Assembly (NCBI RefSeq): GCF_028743515.2
Contig: NZ_CP117969.2
Span: 2,947,501 to 3,011,500 of the forward strand
From: Imtechella halotolerans
GTDB taxonomy: Bacteria; Bacteroidota; Bacteroidia; Flavobacteriales; Flavobacteriaceae
DNA: 64,000 nucleotides
Reading direction: 5' to 3'
Shown: piece after piece, positions 26,830 through 36,390 of the stretch
Position numbering within the stretch: the first letter of the stretch is position 1
Layout: the number at the start of each line of letters is the position of its first letter
Program-made: the position numbers and the translations under genes
The notes under the pieces: model-generated
Database searches by the model: none
The model's input: only the letters and a program-made list of their open reading frames with translations
What the model was told of the DNA's origin: nothing

Positions 26830-29084
26830 TGCTAAGGATAGGCTACATAACAGCATTGATGATGCTATTATTGGTATCTTGCAAAAAGCAAGATCAAAAG
26901 CCTATAGATCAAATTCCCTTGCGATTAACTCAGTTTGTTAATCCTTTTATTGGCACCGATGGTCCTGGTAATACTTATCCCGGGGCAACGGTGCCATTTG
27001 GGATGGTGCAGTTAAGTCCTGATATTGGTATTCCTGGTTGGGATCGAATTGCAGGATATTTTTACCAAGATTCCATTATTACTGGTTTTTCTCATACCCA
27101 TCTTTCTGGTACAGGCGCAGGAGATTTATATGACATTCTGGTAATGCCTACCAATAGTCGTTTCTCTAAAACGATAAAAGAAAATAATTTTAAACCATTT
27201 TCCTACTTCAGTCACAATAGAGAAGGGGCCTCTCCTGGATACTATCACGTGACTTTAGATAGTTATGGAATTGAGGCTGAGGTAACAGCCACTGAGCGTA
27301 CAGGCATTCATCGATATTCTTTTCCCAAAGATTCTATATCTAAAGTTCACGTGGATTTGGGATATGCTATTAATTGGGATGCTCCAGTTGATACCTACAT
27401 TAAGGTTGTAGATGATTCAACAATAGAGGGCTATCGTTTTTCTACAGGTTGGGCTAAAAATCAACGCATTTATTTTGTAATGAAATTTTCAAGACCATTT
27501 TCAGGATTTGAAATTTTTGAAAATGACAGTATTGCTTCTTCCCCAGTTTATGGTAAAAATACACGCATATCTCTTCAATACACATTTGAGGAACCTACTG
27601 AATTAGTAATTAAAACTTCTTTGTCTACTGCGAGTATTGATGGAGCTTATGCTACAATGAAAGTTGAAGCCCCTCATTTTAATTTCGATTCATATAAAGA
27701 GAAGGCAGAGTTACAGTGGGATTCGGAATTAAGTAAGATAAAGGTTGAAACCTCTGATGAGAATCAGAAGACTATCTTTTATTCCATGTTGTATCAGTCT
27801 ATGTTAGCACCTACATTGCTCAGTGATGTTAGTGGTAATTATAAGGCTGCTAATGATAGTATCGGTCATGCCGACGGGTTTGATCGCTACGACACATTTT
27901 CACTATGGGATACTTTTAGAGCAGCCCATCCCTTATATACAATCCTCCATACACAAAGAGTTCCTCATTTTATAGCGTCTTTATTGGCACATTATAAGGA
28001 AACTGGACTATTACCGGTATGGTCTATGCAAGGTAATGAAACTAATATGATGATTGGGTACCATGCCGTCCCAGTTATTGTGGATGCCTATTTTAAAGGA
28101 ATCCATATGGATGCCGAACTGGCATATCAGGCATGTAAAGCGAGTGCTTTGGATTCTTCCAGACAAATAGATTTATACCAAAAATACGGATACGTACCTA
28201 CAGATGAACATCATGAAAATTGGTCCGTTTCAAAAACGGTAGAATATGCTTTTGCCGATTGGTGTATAGCAATGTTTGCTAAGGATATGGGGTATATGGA
28301 GGACTATTCTTATTTTCTTAAACGTTCAGAGAATTGGAAAAATCATTTCGATCAGCAATCTACTTTTCTTAGACCAAAGGATAGAAATGGCACATTTGTT
28401 TCTCCTTTTATTCCTAAGGAATATACCAATTATTATTGCGAAAGTAATGCGTGGCATTACTTCTGGTTTGTCCCACAAGACATTCCTCAACTTATAGAAT
28501 TAACAGGAGGTGAAGAGCGGTTTTCTCAAAAATTAGACTCTATGTTTAGCTATTCGCCAACAGAGAACGATAAACTTCCTCTTTTTTCAACAGGAATGAT
28601 AGGTCAATATGCACACGGTAATGAACCTAGTCATCATGTAGCGTATTTGTATAATTATATCGGGAAACCTTCAGAGACTCAGAAAAGAGTTCGACAAATT
28701 CTTGAAACACAATATCGAAATGAACCTAATGGTCATTGTGGGAATGAAGATTGTGGACAGATGTCATCATGGTATGTACTTAGTTCTTTGGGAATTTATC
28801 CAGTAAACCCAGCCCAAGGAGTTTATCATTTTGGCACTCCATTATTCCCTAAAGCAACTCTAAACCTTGAAAACAAACACCGGTTTTCTATTATTGCTAA
28901 CAAGCTTTCAAAAGAAAATAAATATATAAAAAGTATTCGGTTGAATGGACATCCATTAAAACGGTTATATATCACTCATAAAGAAATTATGGCAGGTGGT
29001 GTATTAGAATTTGAAATGGACGCTAAACCACATGATGAAGTGTTTAAGCATGCCACTCTGCCAGCTACCTTAACAATTTACTAA
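26829..29084 (+). CDS. GH92 alpha-mannosidase lipoprotein (GH92-b)
   Basis: This 751-residue lipoprotein has its lipobox at LLLVSC (Cys18). The mature protein starts FVNPFIGTDGPGNTYPGATVP and has SHTHLSGTGAGDLYD. The expected catalytic acid is Glu538 in YYCESNAWHYFW and the base Asp641 in GNEDCGQMSSWYV. The +1-subsite loop HGNEPSHH (Glu599) is identical to that of GH92-a, so the two are the most similar of the four paralogs and may share linkage type. It starts on the last base of the GHL10-like gene, and the glycosylasparaginase gene follows after 3 nt. Confidence 0.92.
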   Translation: MLRIGYITALMMLLLVSCKKQDQKPIDQIPLRLTQFVNPFIGTDGPGNTYPGATVPFGMVQLSPDIGIPGWDRIAGYFYQDSIITGFSHTHLSGTGAGDLYDILVMPTNSRFSKTIKENNFKPFSYFSHNREGASPGYYHVTLDSYGIEAEVTATERTGIHRYSFPKDSISKVHVDLGYAINWDAPVDTYIKVVDDSTIEGYRFSTGWAKNQRIYFVMKFSRPFSGFEIFENDSIASSPVYGKNTRISLQYTFEEPTELVIKTSLSTASIDGAYATMKVEAPHFNFDSYKEKAELQWDSELSKIKVETSDENQKTIFYSMLYQSMLAPTLLSDVSGNYKAANDSIGHADGFDRYDTFSLWDTFRAAHPLYTILHTQRVPHFIASLLAHYKETGLLPVWSMQGNETNMMIGYHAVPVIVDAYFKGIHMDAELAYQACKASALDSSRQIDLYQKYGYVPTDEHHENWSVSKTVEYAFADWCIAMFAKDMGYMEDYSYFLKRSENWKNHFDQQSTFLRPKDRNGTFVSPFIPKEYTNYYCESNAWHYFWFVPQDIPQLIELTGGEERFSQKLDSMFSYSPTENDKLPLFSTGMIGQYAHGNEPSHHVAYLYNYIGKPSETQKRVRQILETQYRNEPNGHCGNEDCGQMSSWYVLSSLGIYPVNPAQGVYHFGTPLFPKATLNLENKHRFSIIANKLSKENKYIKSIRLNGHPLKRLYITHKEIMAGGVLEFEMDAKPHDEVFKHATLPATLTIY

Positions 29085-29087
29085 ATT

Positions 29088-30086
29088 ATGAACAGACGAA
29101 AATTTATAACTAATACGGCATTGGGAACGGCAGCGGTGTCTACCTTATATGCCTGTGTAGATAATGGACATACAGTACATAAGCCTCTTAATGGGTCAAA
29201 ACAATTAAAGCCAGTTGTTATATCCACTTGGAATCACGGAATACCAGCGAATGAAGCGGCTTGGAATAAATTACAATCAGAAGGAAAGGCATTAGATGCT
29301 GTTGAAATTGGAGTGATGACTGCTGAGGCAGACCCTAAGGTGATGAGTGTGGGTTATGGAGGTTTTCCAGATAGAGAAGGTAAGGTTACACTGGACGCTT
29401 GTATAATGGATCACAAAAGTAATTGTGGTTCGGTTGCTTTTTTACAAGGAATTAAGCATCCTATAGCCGTGGCTAGAAAAGTTATGGAAGACACACCACA
29501 TGTTATGTTGGTTGGCGAAGGTGCAAAACAATTTGCATTGGAAAAGGGATTTAAAGAAGAGAATCTGCTAACAGAAGAAGCTCAAAAAGCCTATGAAAAA
29601 TGGTTAACTACCTCAGATTATAAGCCCGTAATTAATATTGAAAATCACGATACAATTAGCATGTTAGCACTTGACAAAGAGGGGAATCTCGCTGGTGCTT
29701 GTACTACTAGTGGTGCCGCATGGAAGATGCATGGAAGAGTGGGTGATTCGCCCATTATAGGTGCTGGATTATTTTTGGATAATGAAGTAGGAGCTGCAGC
29801 AGCAACTGGATTGGGTGAAGCAATGATGAAAACCGCAGGAAGTGCTATGGTAGTTGAATTAATGCGTCAAGGGAAATCACCAGAAGAAGCTTGTAAGGAA
29901 ATTGTAGAACGGATTTATAGAATTTATAAAGACGATCCTGAGTTAGCGTATTTGCAAGTAGGATTTATAGCCTTAAATAAACAAGGGGAGTATGGGGCTT
30001 ATTGTTTACGTCCGGGATTTAACTATGCCGTTCAATCTTCTAACAAAGAAAATACACTTTTTGATGCTACATTTAAGCTCTCATAG
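29088..30086 (+). CDS. Glycosylasparaginase (N4-(beta-N-acetylglucosaminyl)-L-asparaginase)
   Basis: This is a 332-residue Ntn-hydrolase. The N-terminus MNRRKFITNTALGTAAVSTLYAC has a twin-arginine motif and a Cys at 23, so it is exported folded (Tat) and may be lipidated. Autocleavage should occur before Thr189 in NIENHDTISML, which becomes the nucleophile. Downstream, GRVGDSPIIGAGLFLDN and GAAAATGLGEAMM match the family's substrate-binding motifs. It hydrolyses the amide bond between GlcNAc and free asparagine, finishing glycopeptide breakdown. In this locus it complements the PNGase F-like amidase, which releases larger glycans from peptides. Confidence 0.92.
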   Translation: MNRRKFITNTALGTAAVSTLYACVDNGHTVHKPLNGSKQLKPVVISTWNHGIPANEAAWNKLQSEGKALDAVEIGVMTAEADPKVMSVGYGGFPDREGKVTLDACIMDHKSNCGSVAFLQGIKHPIAVARKVMEDTPHVMLVGEGAKQFALEKGFKEENLLTEEAQKAYEKWLTTSDYKPVINIENHDTISMLALDKEGNLAGACTTSGAAWKMHGRVGDSPIIGAGLFLDNEVGAAAATGLGEAMMKTAGSAMVVELMRQGKSPEEACKEIVERIYRIYKDDPELAYLQVGFIALNKQGEYGAYCLRPGFNYAVQSSNKENTLFDATFKLS

Positions 30087-30185
30087 AATTATTATTAGGA
30101 TGAAAAATAATATGAACCAACATGGATAATTAATGGAATGAATAAATTTCATTTTATTGTCCACTGTATTAATAAACACACTCAA

Positions 30186-32516
30186 ATGAATAAAGCTAAC
30201 CTAATTTTAATGTTCTTGCTGATATCCTTACTTAATGTAAGTTGTCAAAAAGAACTTCCACTTACCACATTTACTCAGGAAGATATTACCATTATTCCAA
30301 TACCAGTTTCAACTGAGTTAAGGGACGGAACATTTCGTTTTACCAAAAACACAAAGTTTTACGCAACTGAAAGTACTCATATACAGCTTTCAGAAGCCTT
30401 AGCATCAAAGTTTGAAAAGGCAGCAGGTTGGAAATTATCAATTACTAATGAGCAACCTGAAAGGAATTACTTCCAATGGAAAAAGGATGATTCATTACCT
30501 GAGGAAGCATACACATTGGAGGTAACCTCAGATGTTATCACAGTTGCGGCAAGTAGTTTTTCAGGTTTTTTGTATGGAATGGAAACGGTTCGACAGTTAT
30601 TACCTATTGCTATTGAAAGTGATAACATTATAGCGGATGTCGCTTGGGATCTGCCTGCAATTTACATAACCGATCAGCCACGTTTTAAATGGCGTGGACT
30701 TATGCTGGATGTGTCAAGACATTTTTTTCAAAAGGAATATATTTTAAAGACAATCGACAGGTTAGCCATGTTTAAAATGAATACTCTTCATTTTCATTTA
30801 GTGGATGATCAAGGATGGCGTATAGAAATTAAAAAGTATCCAAAACTTACCCAGGTAGGAGCATGGCGAGTTGATCATGAAGATAAACATTGGAATGCTC
30901 GTCCTACTACTACAGCTGATGAAAAAGGGACTTATGGAGGGTTTTACACCCAAGAAGACATCAAGGAGATTGTTGATTATGCCACATCCAAGGGTATAAC
31001 TGTAGTTCCAGAAATAGAAATGCCAGCGCACGTAACAAGCGCCGTTGCATCTTATCCTGAACTTTCATGTCATGAGCGTCCTGTAGGAGTTCCATCTGGA
31101 GGTGTTTGGCCTATTACAGATATTTACTGTGCGGGAAAAGAATCCACATTTGAATTTTTGGAGGATGTTTTAACAGAAGTAATGGATTTGTTTCCTTCAA
31201 AATATATTCACGTAGGAGGTGATGAAGCCACTAAGACTGAATGGAAAAAATGTGCACATTGTCAAGAACGTATGAAAAATGAAGGCCTAGCTAATGTTGA
31301 AGAATTACAGAGTTACTTTATACAACGTATGGAGCGATTTATTAGTAGTAAAGGGCGTTCACTTATAGGTTGGGATGAAATTTTAGAAGGTGGATTAGCT
31401 CCTGGTGCAGCTGTGATGAGTTGGCGTGGTTTTGATGGAGGTATTGAAGCTTCTGCCGATGGACATCATGTGGTTATGACACCAGGATCTCATTGTTATT
31501 TTGATCAGTATCAGGGGGCACAGAATGCAGAGCCATTAGCAATTGGAGGGCATGTAACACTTAGTAAAGTGTATGAATTTGATCCAATAGTTCCTGGAAT
31601 GACTGCTAAGCAGGCTACTTATGTTTTAGGAGGGCAAGCAAATTTATGGTCTGAATATATCACTACTGAGTCACATTCTGAATATATGATTTTTCCAAGA
31701 CTTGCAGCTCTATCTGAGACCGTATGGAGCCCAAAGGATAAACGTAATTGGAATGATTTCTCTAGACGTGTTCAAGTAATGTTTCAACGTTTTGATATCA
31801 TGGGCATAAACTACGCAAAGAGTGCTTATCAGGTTTCAGCAGAATTGACATCCGAAGTAACATCTCCTAAGGTAATTATGGATTTAAAGAATGAATTCCC
31901 TGGAGGAGATATTCGCTATGTGTTAAACGATGGAATATTTCCTTCAGAAGCAAAGTTGTATACAGCTCCTCTTGAAATTACTCAAAGTACTAAAATAAAA
32001 GCTGCACTATTTCAAGATGATAAGCCCTCGGAAGTAGTTTATGAAAATATTATTCGCTTTCATAAAGCCATTGGTAAAAAAATTGACTATGCTACAAAAC
32101 CTCATGAATGGTATCCTGGAAATGATTCCACTTTAGTCGATGTACTAAGAGGTACGAAAAATTTTCATGACAAAAAATGGCAGGCATGGTTAGTGGATGA
32201 TATGGAGTTGACAATTGATTTAGAAGGAATAAATAAGGTGTCTAAAGTAGTAATAGGTACTATGGAAAATCAAGGTTCAGGTATTTATTATCCAATTAAG
32301 CTTGAGGTTATGGGATCTGAGGATGGAAAAAACTTTGTGTCAGTAGGAAGTATAGAACGTGCCTATAAAAATAATGGGTATGCTGAGCTTAAAGAGTTTG
32401 AAATTACATTTAAGGAACAATTATTCCGTTATATAAAAGTGAAGGGTACTAATTTAGGTCATCCACCACATGGAGGTGATTCTTGGTTGTTTGTAGATGA
32501 GATTATTATAGAGTAA
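30186..32516 (+). CDS. GH20 beta-N-acetylhexosaminidase lipoprotein
   Basis: This is a 776-residue protein. I chose the ATG at 30186 because it starts a clean lipoprotein signal (MNKANLILMFLLISLLNVSC). The upstream in-frame ATG at 30138 would add 16 residues. Domains: an N-terminal GH20b domain (about 35-160), then the GH20 barrel with RGLMLDVSRHFF, LHFHLVDDQGWRIEI and the catalytic Asp346-Glu347 in HVGGDEATKTEW. A C-terminal F5/8-type (CBM32-like) domain lies at about 645-776. It removes terminal beta-linked GlcNAc or GalNAc by substrate-assisted catalysis, fitting the antennae or chitobiose core of N-glycans. A 99-nt gap precedes it. Confidence 0.92.
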   Translation: MNKANLILMFLLISLLNVSCQKELPLTTFTQEDITIIPIPVSTELRDGTFRFTKNTKFYATESTHIQLSEALASKFEKAAGWKLSITNEQPERNYFQWKKDDSLPEEAYTLEVTSDVITVAASSFSGFLYGMETVRQLLPIAIESDNIIADVAWDLPAIYITDQPRFKWRGLMLDVSRHFFQKEYILKTIDRLAMFKMNTLHFHLVDDQGWRIEIKKYPKLTQVGAWRVDHEDKHWNARPTTTADEKGTYGGFYTQEDIKEIVDYATSKGITVVPEIEMPAHVTSAVASYPELSCHERPVGVPSGGVWPITDIYCAGKESTFEFLEDVLTEVMDLFPSKYIHVGGDEATKTEWKKCAHCQERMKNEGLANVEELQSYFIQRMERFISSKGRSLIGWDEILEGGLAPGAAVMSWRGFDGGIEASADGHHVVMTPGSHCYFDQYQGAQNAEPLAIGGHVTLSKVYEFDPIVPGMTAKQATYVLGGQANLWSEYITTESHSEYMIFPRLAALSETVWSPKDKRNWNDFSRRVQVMFQRFDIMGINYAKSAYQVSAELTSEVTSPKVIMDLKNEFPGGDIRYVLNDGIFPSEAKLYTAPLEITQSTKIKAALFQDDKPSEVVYENIIRFHKAIGKKIDYATKPHEWYPGNDSTLVDVLRGTKNFHDKKWQAWLVDDMELTIDLEGINKVSKVVIGTMENQGSGIYYPIKLEVMGSEDGKNFVSVGSIERAYKNNGYAELKEFEITFKEQLFRYIKVKGTNLGHPPHGGDSWLFVDEIIIE

Positions 32517-32528
32517 ACAAAAAATATG

Positions 32529-32576
32529 GATTTAGCGAACTGGAGTTTGGATATGACAAATTTTAGACGCTAAATC
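32529..32576 (+). other. Inverted repeat between GH20 and GH29 genes
   Basis: GATTTAGCG (32529-32537) and CGCTAAATC (32568-32576) are perfect inverted copies separated by 30 nt. No T-run follows, so it is not a standard terminator. It could be an RNA-processing or stability stem, or a protein-binding site. Confidence 0.35.
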
Positions 32577-32603
32577 TTAAATTAAATAGGAAATAAGAAA
32601 CAC

Positions 32604-33953
32604 ATGAAAAGGAAGTATTTTTTAGTGGCTTTAATTGGAATTTGTTTTACAAAACTTATAGCGCAAAACCCAAGCTATGAGGAGCGTATGCAGTGGTTTA
32701 CTGAAGCAAAACTTGGAATTTTTATTCATTGGGGATATTATGGAGTAAATGGTATTACTGAGTCATGGTCTTTGTATCACAAGCGTATTACCCATGACCA
32801 ATATATGAAGCAAGGTGAAGAATTTACTGCTGCTAAGTACAATCCTGAGGCTTGGGCTGAATTGTTTAAGAAAACGGGTGCTCGTTACGCTGTACTTACT
32901 ACTAAGCACCATGATGGAGTTGCTCTATGGGATTCTAAATTTAGTAAACTTAATACCGTACGTCATGCAGCGGCAGCTAAGGATCTTGTAACACCCTTTG
33001 TTTCAGCTATGAGGGCCGAAGGTATTAAAGTAGGGTTGTATTATTCTCTTCCTGACTGGTCTCACCCAGATTATACACCTGTTGTATTTCCTAGGAATGA
33101 CACACGTAAATGGTATCGACAAAAAGGTCAAAATAAATGGGAACCTTGGGATCGATTTATGGACTTTAATTTAGGTCAAATAAAAGAGTTGGATTCGCAA
33201 TATCATCCTGATTTATATTGGTTTGATGGTGATTGGGAACATCCTTCCTCAAAGTGGAAATCCGGAGCTATTAAGGAGTTACTTTTGGCAAATAATCCTG
33301 GGGTAATTGTGAACTCTCGATTAAACGAATATGGCGATTATGGAACTCCTGAGCAAGGTGTTCCAGTTGTAAGACCAGAGGGACCATGGGAATTTTGCAT
33401 GACAATGAATGATAACTGGGGATATTACCCAAGTGATACCAATTATAAACCAATTGCGCAGATCGTTCGAACTTTTGTAGAGGTAATATCAGGTGGAGGG
33501 AACCTACTTCTTAATATTGGTCCTAAGCCTGATGGAACCATTGCTGCTCCTCAAATGGAACGTTTGGAAGCATTAGGGAATTGGATTCAGAAACATGAAA
33601 GAGCAGTTTATCCAACCAAATCTGGCCTGCCATATGGGCATTTTTATGGTCCTTCATTACTAAGTAAGGATGGAACTAAGATTTACCTAGCTTTGTATGA
33701 TAAACCAATGAATTATATCCAGTTAAAAGGGATACAAAACAAAGTGGTTTCCATTAAAGTTGTTGGAAGTGAGGAGAATCTAACATTTGAACGTAATGGT
33801 GGTGCTGCATGGAATAATATTCCTGGTATTTTACGCATTTCTTTACCTTCAGAAAAAAGCATTGATCCCTATGTTACTATTATTGAAGTGACCTTAGAAG
33901 ATGAATTGAAGCTTTACCGAGGTCATGGGAATGCTGTAGAACTAAACAATTAA
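32604..33953 (+). CDS. GH29 alpha-L-fucosidase
   Basis: This 449-residue protein has a signal peptide (residues 1-20, cleaved near LIAQ). The GH29 barrel shows LGIFIHWGYYGVNG, AVLTTKHHDGVALWDS and VGLYYSLPDWSHPDY. The nucleophile is Asp208 in YWFDGDWEHPS. The retaining enzyme removes alpha-linked fucose. In an N-glycan locus the likely target is core or antennary fucose. A short C-terminal beta domain (about 345-449) completes the usual length. GH92-c follows after 29 nt. Confidence 0.92.
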   Translation: MKRKYFLVALIGICFTKLIAQNPSYEERMQWFTEAKLGIFIHWGYYGVNGITESWSLYHKRITHDQYMKQGEEFTAAKYNPEAWAELFKKTGARYAVLTTKHHDGVALWDSKFSKLNTVRHAAAAKDLVTPFVSAMRAEGIKVGLYYSLPDWSHPDYTPVVFPRNDTRKWYRQKGQNKWEPWDRFMDFNLGQIKELDSQYHPDLYWFDGDWEHPSSKWKSGAIKELLLANNPGVIVNSRLNEYGDYGTPEQGVPVVRPEGPWEFCMTMNDNWGYYPSDTNYKPIAQIVRTFVEVISGGGNLLLNIGPKPDGTIAAPQMERLEALGNWIQKHERAVYPTKSGLPYGHFYGPSLLSKDGTKIYLALYDKPMNYIQLKGIQNKVVSIKVVGSEENLTFERNGGAAWNNIPGILRISLPSEKSIDPYVTIIEVTLEDELKLYRGHGNAVELNN

Positions 33954-33982
33954 TAACAATAATCAAGTTTAAATTAGCTGTT

Positions 33983-36292
33983 ATGAGAAAATATTTAGTG
34001 TGTTTTTTTATTGGTTTTGGGCTTTTAATGAGTTGTGAAACTACTGATACAATTTCTAAAATAGAGGAGCATAGTTACTTGGAGTATGTTAATCCTTTAA
34101 TGGGAACAGATTCTGAGTTTATTTTGTCTAATGGAAATACCTATCCTGCCATTGCAACACCTTGGGGGATGAATTTTTGGACACCTCAGACGGCTAAGAT
34201 GGGTGATGGTTGGGGCTATAAGTATGATGATTATAAAATTCGGGGGATTAAACAAACACACCAGCCTAGCCCTTGGATTAATGATTATGCAGCCTTTTCT
34301 TTAATGGCCACTTCAGGAATTCTCAAGTATAAAGAAGAGGAAAGAGCCTCATGGTTTTCACATAAGGCTGAAATTGCGAAGCCTCATTATTATAGCGTTT
34401 ACCTTGCAGATTATGATATTACTGCTGAGGTTACTCCAACGAGTCGTGCAGCGCATTTTCGATTTACCTTTCCTGAAGCTGACACATCTTACATTATGGT
34501 AGATGCGTTTTTTAAAGGCTCAATGGTTGAGATTTTTCCTAAAGAACGAAAAATTGTAGGGTATGCTCGAAATAATAGTGGTGGAGTTCCTGAAAATTTT
34601 CATAATTATTTTGTTGTAGAGTTTGATAAGGATTTTGAGATTAATCACACTTGGGGTGACAATTGGAATCTTGAAGAAAACGCTACCCTAAGCAAGGGAG
34701 AACATGTAGGTGGTATTATTGGATTTAAAACTAAACAAGGAGAACAGGTGCATGCTCGAGTAGCTTCATCTTTTATTTCGGTTGAACAGGCTCAACGTAA
34801 TTTAGATACTGAGATTGGCCAGGATTCATTTGAACAAACCAAGGAAAAAGCTCGTGTAGCTTGGGAAAAAGAATTAGGAAAGATTCATGTGGAGGGTCCG
34901 GATATTGATCAAATACGAACATTTTATTCAAGCTTATATCGAGTTCTCTTGTTTCCTAGAAGTTTTTATGAATATGATCAACATGGTAATGTAGTGCATT
35001 ATAGCCCATACAACGGAAAGGTTCTACCTGGCTATATGTATACTGATAATGGCTTCTGGGATACATTTAGAGCTGTTTTTCCTTTTTTTAATTTAATGTA
35101 TCCAGATTTTACAACAAAGGTAATGGAAGGATTAGCTAACACTTATAAAGAGTCTGGATGGTTGCCAGAATGGGCGAGCCCAGGGCACAGAAATAGCATG
35201 ATTGGATCTAACTCCGCCTCAATTATTGCAGATGCGTATTTGAAAGGGAATATGCGTAATGAAGATATTCCTGTTCTGTTTGAAGCAGTGTTAAAGAACG
35301 CAGATACAGAGGAAGGTCGTCCTGAAAATTCTGTAGGCAGGGCTGGCCTTACCTATTATAATTCACTTGGGTATGTTCCATATGATGTAGGTATAAATGA
35401 AAATGCGGCTCGGACATTGGAATATGCATATGCTGATTTTACTATTGCCGAGATGGCCAAGAAAATGGGTAAAGAAGACATCGCAGCTCGTTTTTATAAA
35501 CAATCTCAAAACTATAGACATTTGTTTGATCCTGAAACCAAGTGGATGCGAGGTAAAAATGCGGATGGAAAGTTTCAATCCCCTTTTAATCCATTAAAGT
35601 GGGGGGATGCTTTTACTGAAGGGAATAGTTTACATTATACATGGTCGGTGTTTCAGGACATAGAGGGATTAGTTTCTTTAATGGGAGGTAAGGAAGCTTT
35701 TGCTGGAAAACTTGATGAGGTGTTTCAGATGCCACCAGTTTTTGATGATTCCTATTACGGTTTTACAATTCATGAAATAAGAGAAATGCAGATAGTTAAC
35801 ATGGGCAATTATGCACATGGAAATCAACCAATTCAGCATATGATTTATTTGTATAATTATGTCGGGCAGCCTTTTAAGGCACAAGAAAAAGTACGGGATG
35901 TATTAACTAAACTCTATGCAGCCACACCTGATGGCTACTGTGGAGACGAGGATAATGGTCAAACTTCAGCTTGGTACGTGTTTAGCTCTCTTGGATTTTA
36001 TCCTGTAACTCCTGGTGTAGCTCAGTATGTTATAGGAGCTCCACTATTTACAAAAGCAGAATTATCACTTGAGAATGGAAAGAAAATTGTGATAAATGCA
36101 CCCAACAATTATAAGGAATCAAAATATATAAAATCAATGCAAATCAATGGAAAACCATGGAATAATACCTATCTCGAATATGAAACATTAATTAATGGTG
36201 GAACCATTGAATTCGAAATGAGTAGTACTCCTAATACTAGCTGGGGAACGGATGCAACATCAGTACCGTTTTCCCTTTCAAAATCAAATTAA
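33983..36292 (+). CDS. GH92-family lipoprotein with a divergent subsite motif (GH92-c)
   Basis: This 769-residue lipoprotein has its lipobox at GLLMSC (Cys18). It opens YVNPLMGTDSEFILSNGNTYP and lacks the HLHLSGTG stretch of GH92-a/b, having IKQTHQPSPWINDY instead, so it belongs to a different branch of the family. The expected acid Glu546 (FTEGNSLHYTW) and base Asp657 (GDEDNGQTSAWYV) are kept. The +1 loop reads HGNQPIQHM, with Gln615 where GH92-a/b have Glu. Catalysis should be intact but linkage or aglycone preference probably differs. It is a true GH92 by length and fold motifs. Confidence 0.88.
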   Translation: MRKYLVCFFIGFGLLMSCETTDTISKIEEHSYLEYVNPLMGTDSEFILSNGNTYPAIATPWGMNFWTPQTAKMGDGWGYKYDDYKIRGIKQTHQPSPWINDYAAFSLMATSGILKYKEEERASWFSHKAEIAKPHYYSVYLADYDITAEVTPTSRAAHFRFTFPEADTSYIMVDAFFKGSMVEIFPKERKIVGYARNNSGGVPENFHNYFVVEFDKDFEINHTWGDNWNLEENATLSKGEHVGGIIGFKTKQGEQVHARVASSFISVEQAQRNLDTEIGQDSFEQTKEKARVAWEKELGKIHVEGPDIDQIRTFYSSLYRVLLFPRSFYEYDQHGNVVHYSPYNGKVLPGYMYTDNGFWDTFRAVFPFFNLMYPDFTTKVMEGLANTYKESGWLPEWASPGHRNSMIGSNSASIIADAYLKGNMRNEDIPVLFEAVLKNADTEEGRPENSVGRAGLTYYNSLGYVPYDVGINENAARTLEYAYADFTIAEMAKKMGKEDIAARFYKQSQNYRHLFDPETKWMRGKNADGKFQSPFNPLKWGDAFTEGNSLHYTWSVFQDIEGLVSLMGGKEAFAGKLDEVFQMPPVFDDSYYGFTIHEIREMQIVNMGNYAHGNQPIQHMIYLYNYVGQPFKAQEKVRDVLTKLYAATPDGYCGDEDNGQTSAWYVFSSLGFYPVTPGVAQYVIGAPLFTKAELSLENGKKIVINAPNNYKESKYIKSMQINGKPWNNTYLEYETLINGGTIEFEMSSTPNTSWGTDATSVPFSLSKSN

Positions 36293-36355
36293 TATAATTA
36301 GTTAACCTATTTTCAATGCGTATTAATTGCTTAGTTATTACTGCGTTAATTAACA

Positions 36356-36367
36356 ATTGCCAAATTG
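36356..36367 (+). promoter_or_regulatory. 12-nt sequence shared with the susC upstream region (copy 1)
   Basis: ATTGCCAAATTG occurs here, 23 nt before the PNGase F-like ATG, and again at 39994-40005 before susC. Both sites follow larger intergenic gaps in the locus. A shared regulator site is possible but unproven. Confidence 0.25.
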
Positions 36368-36390
36368 GCTTTATTTATAGAAATAATTAC

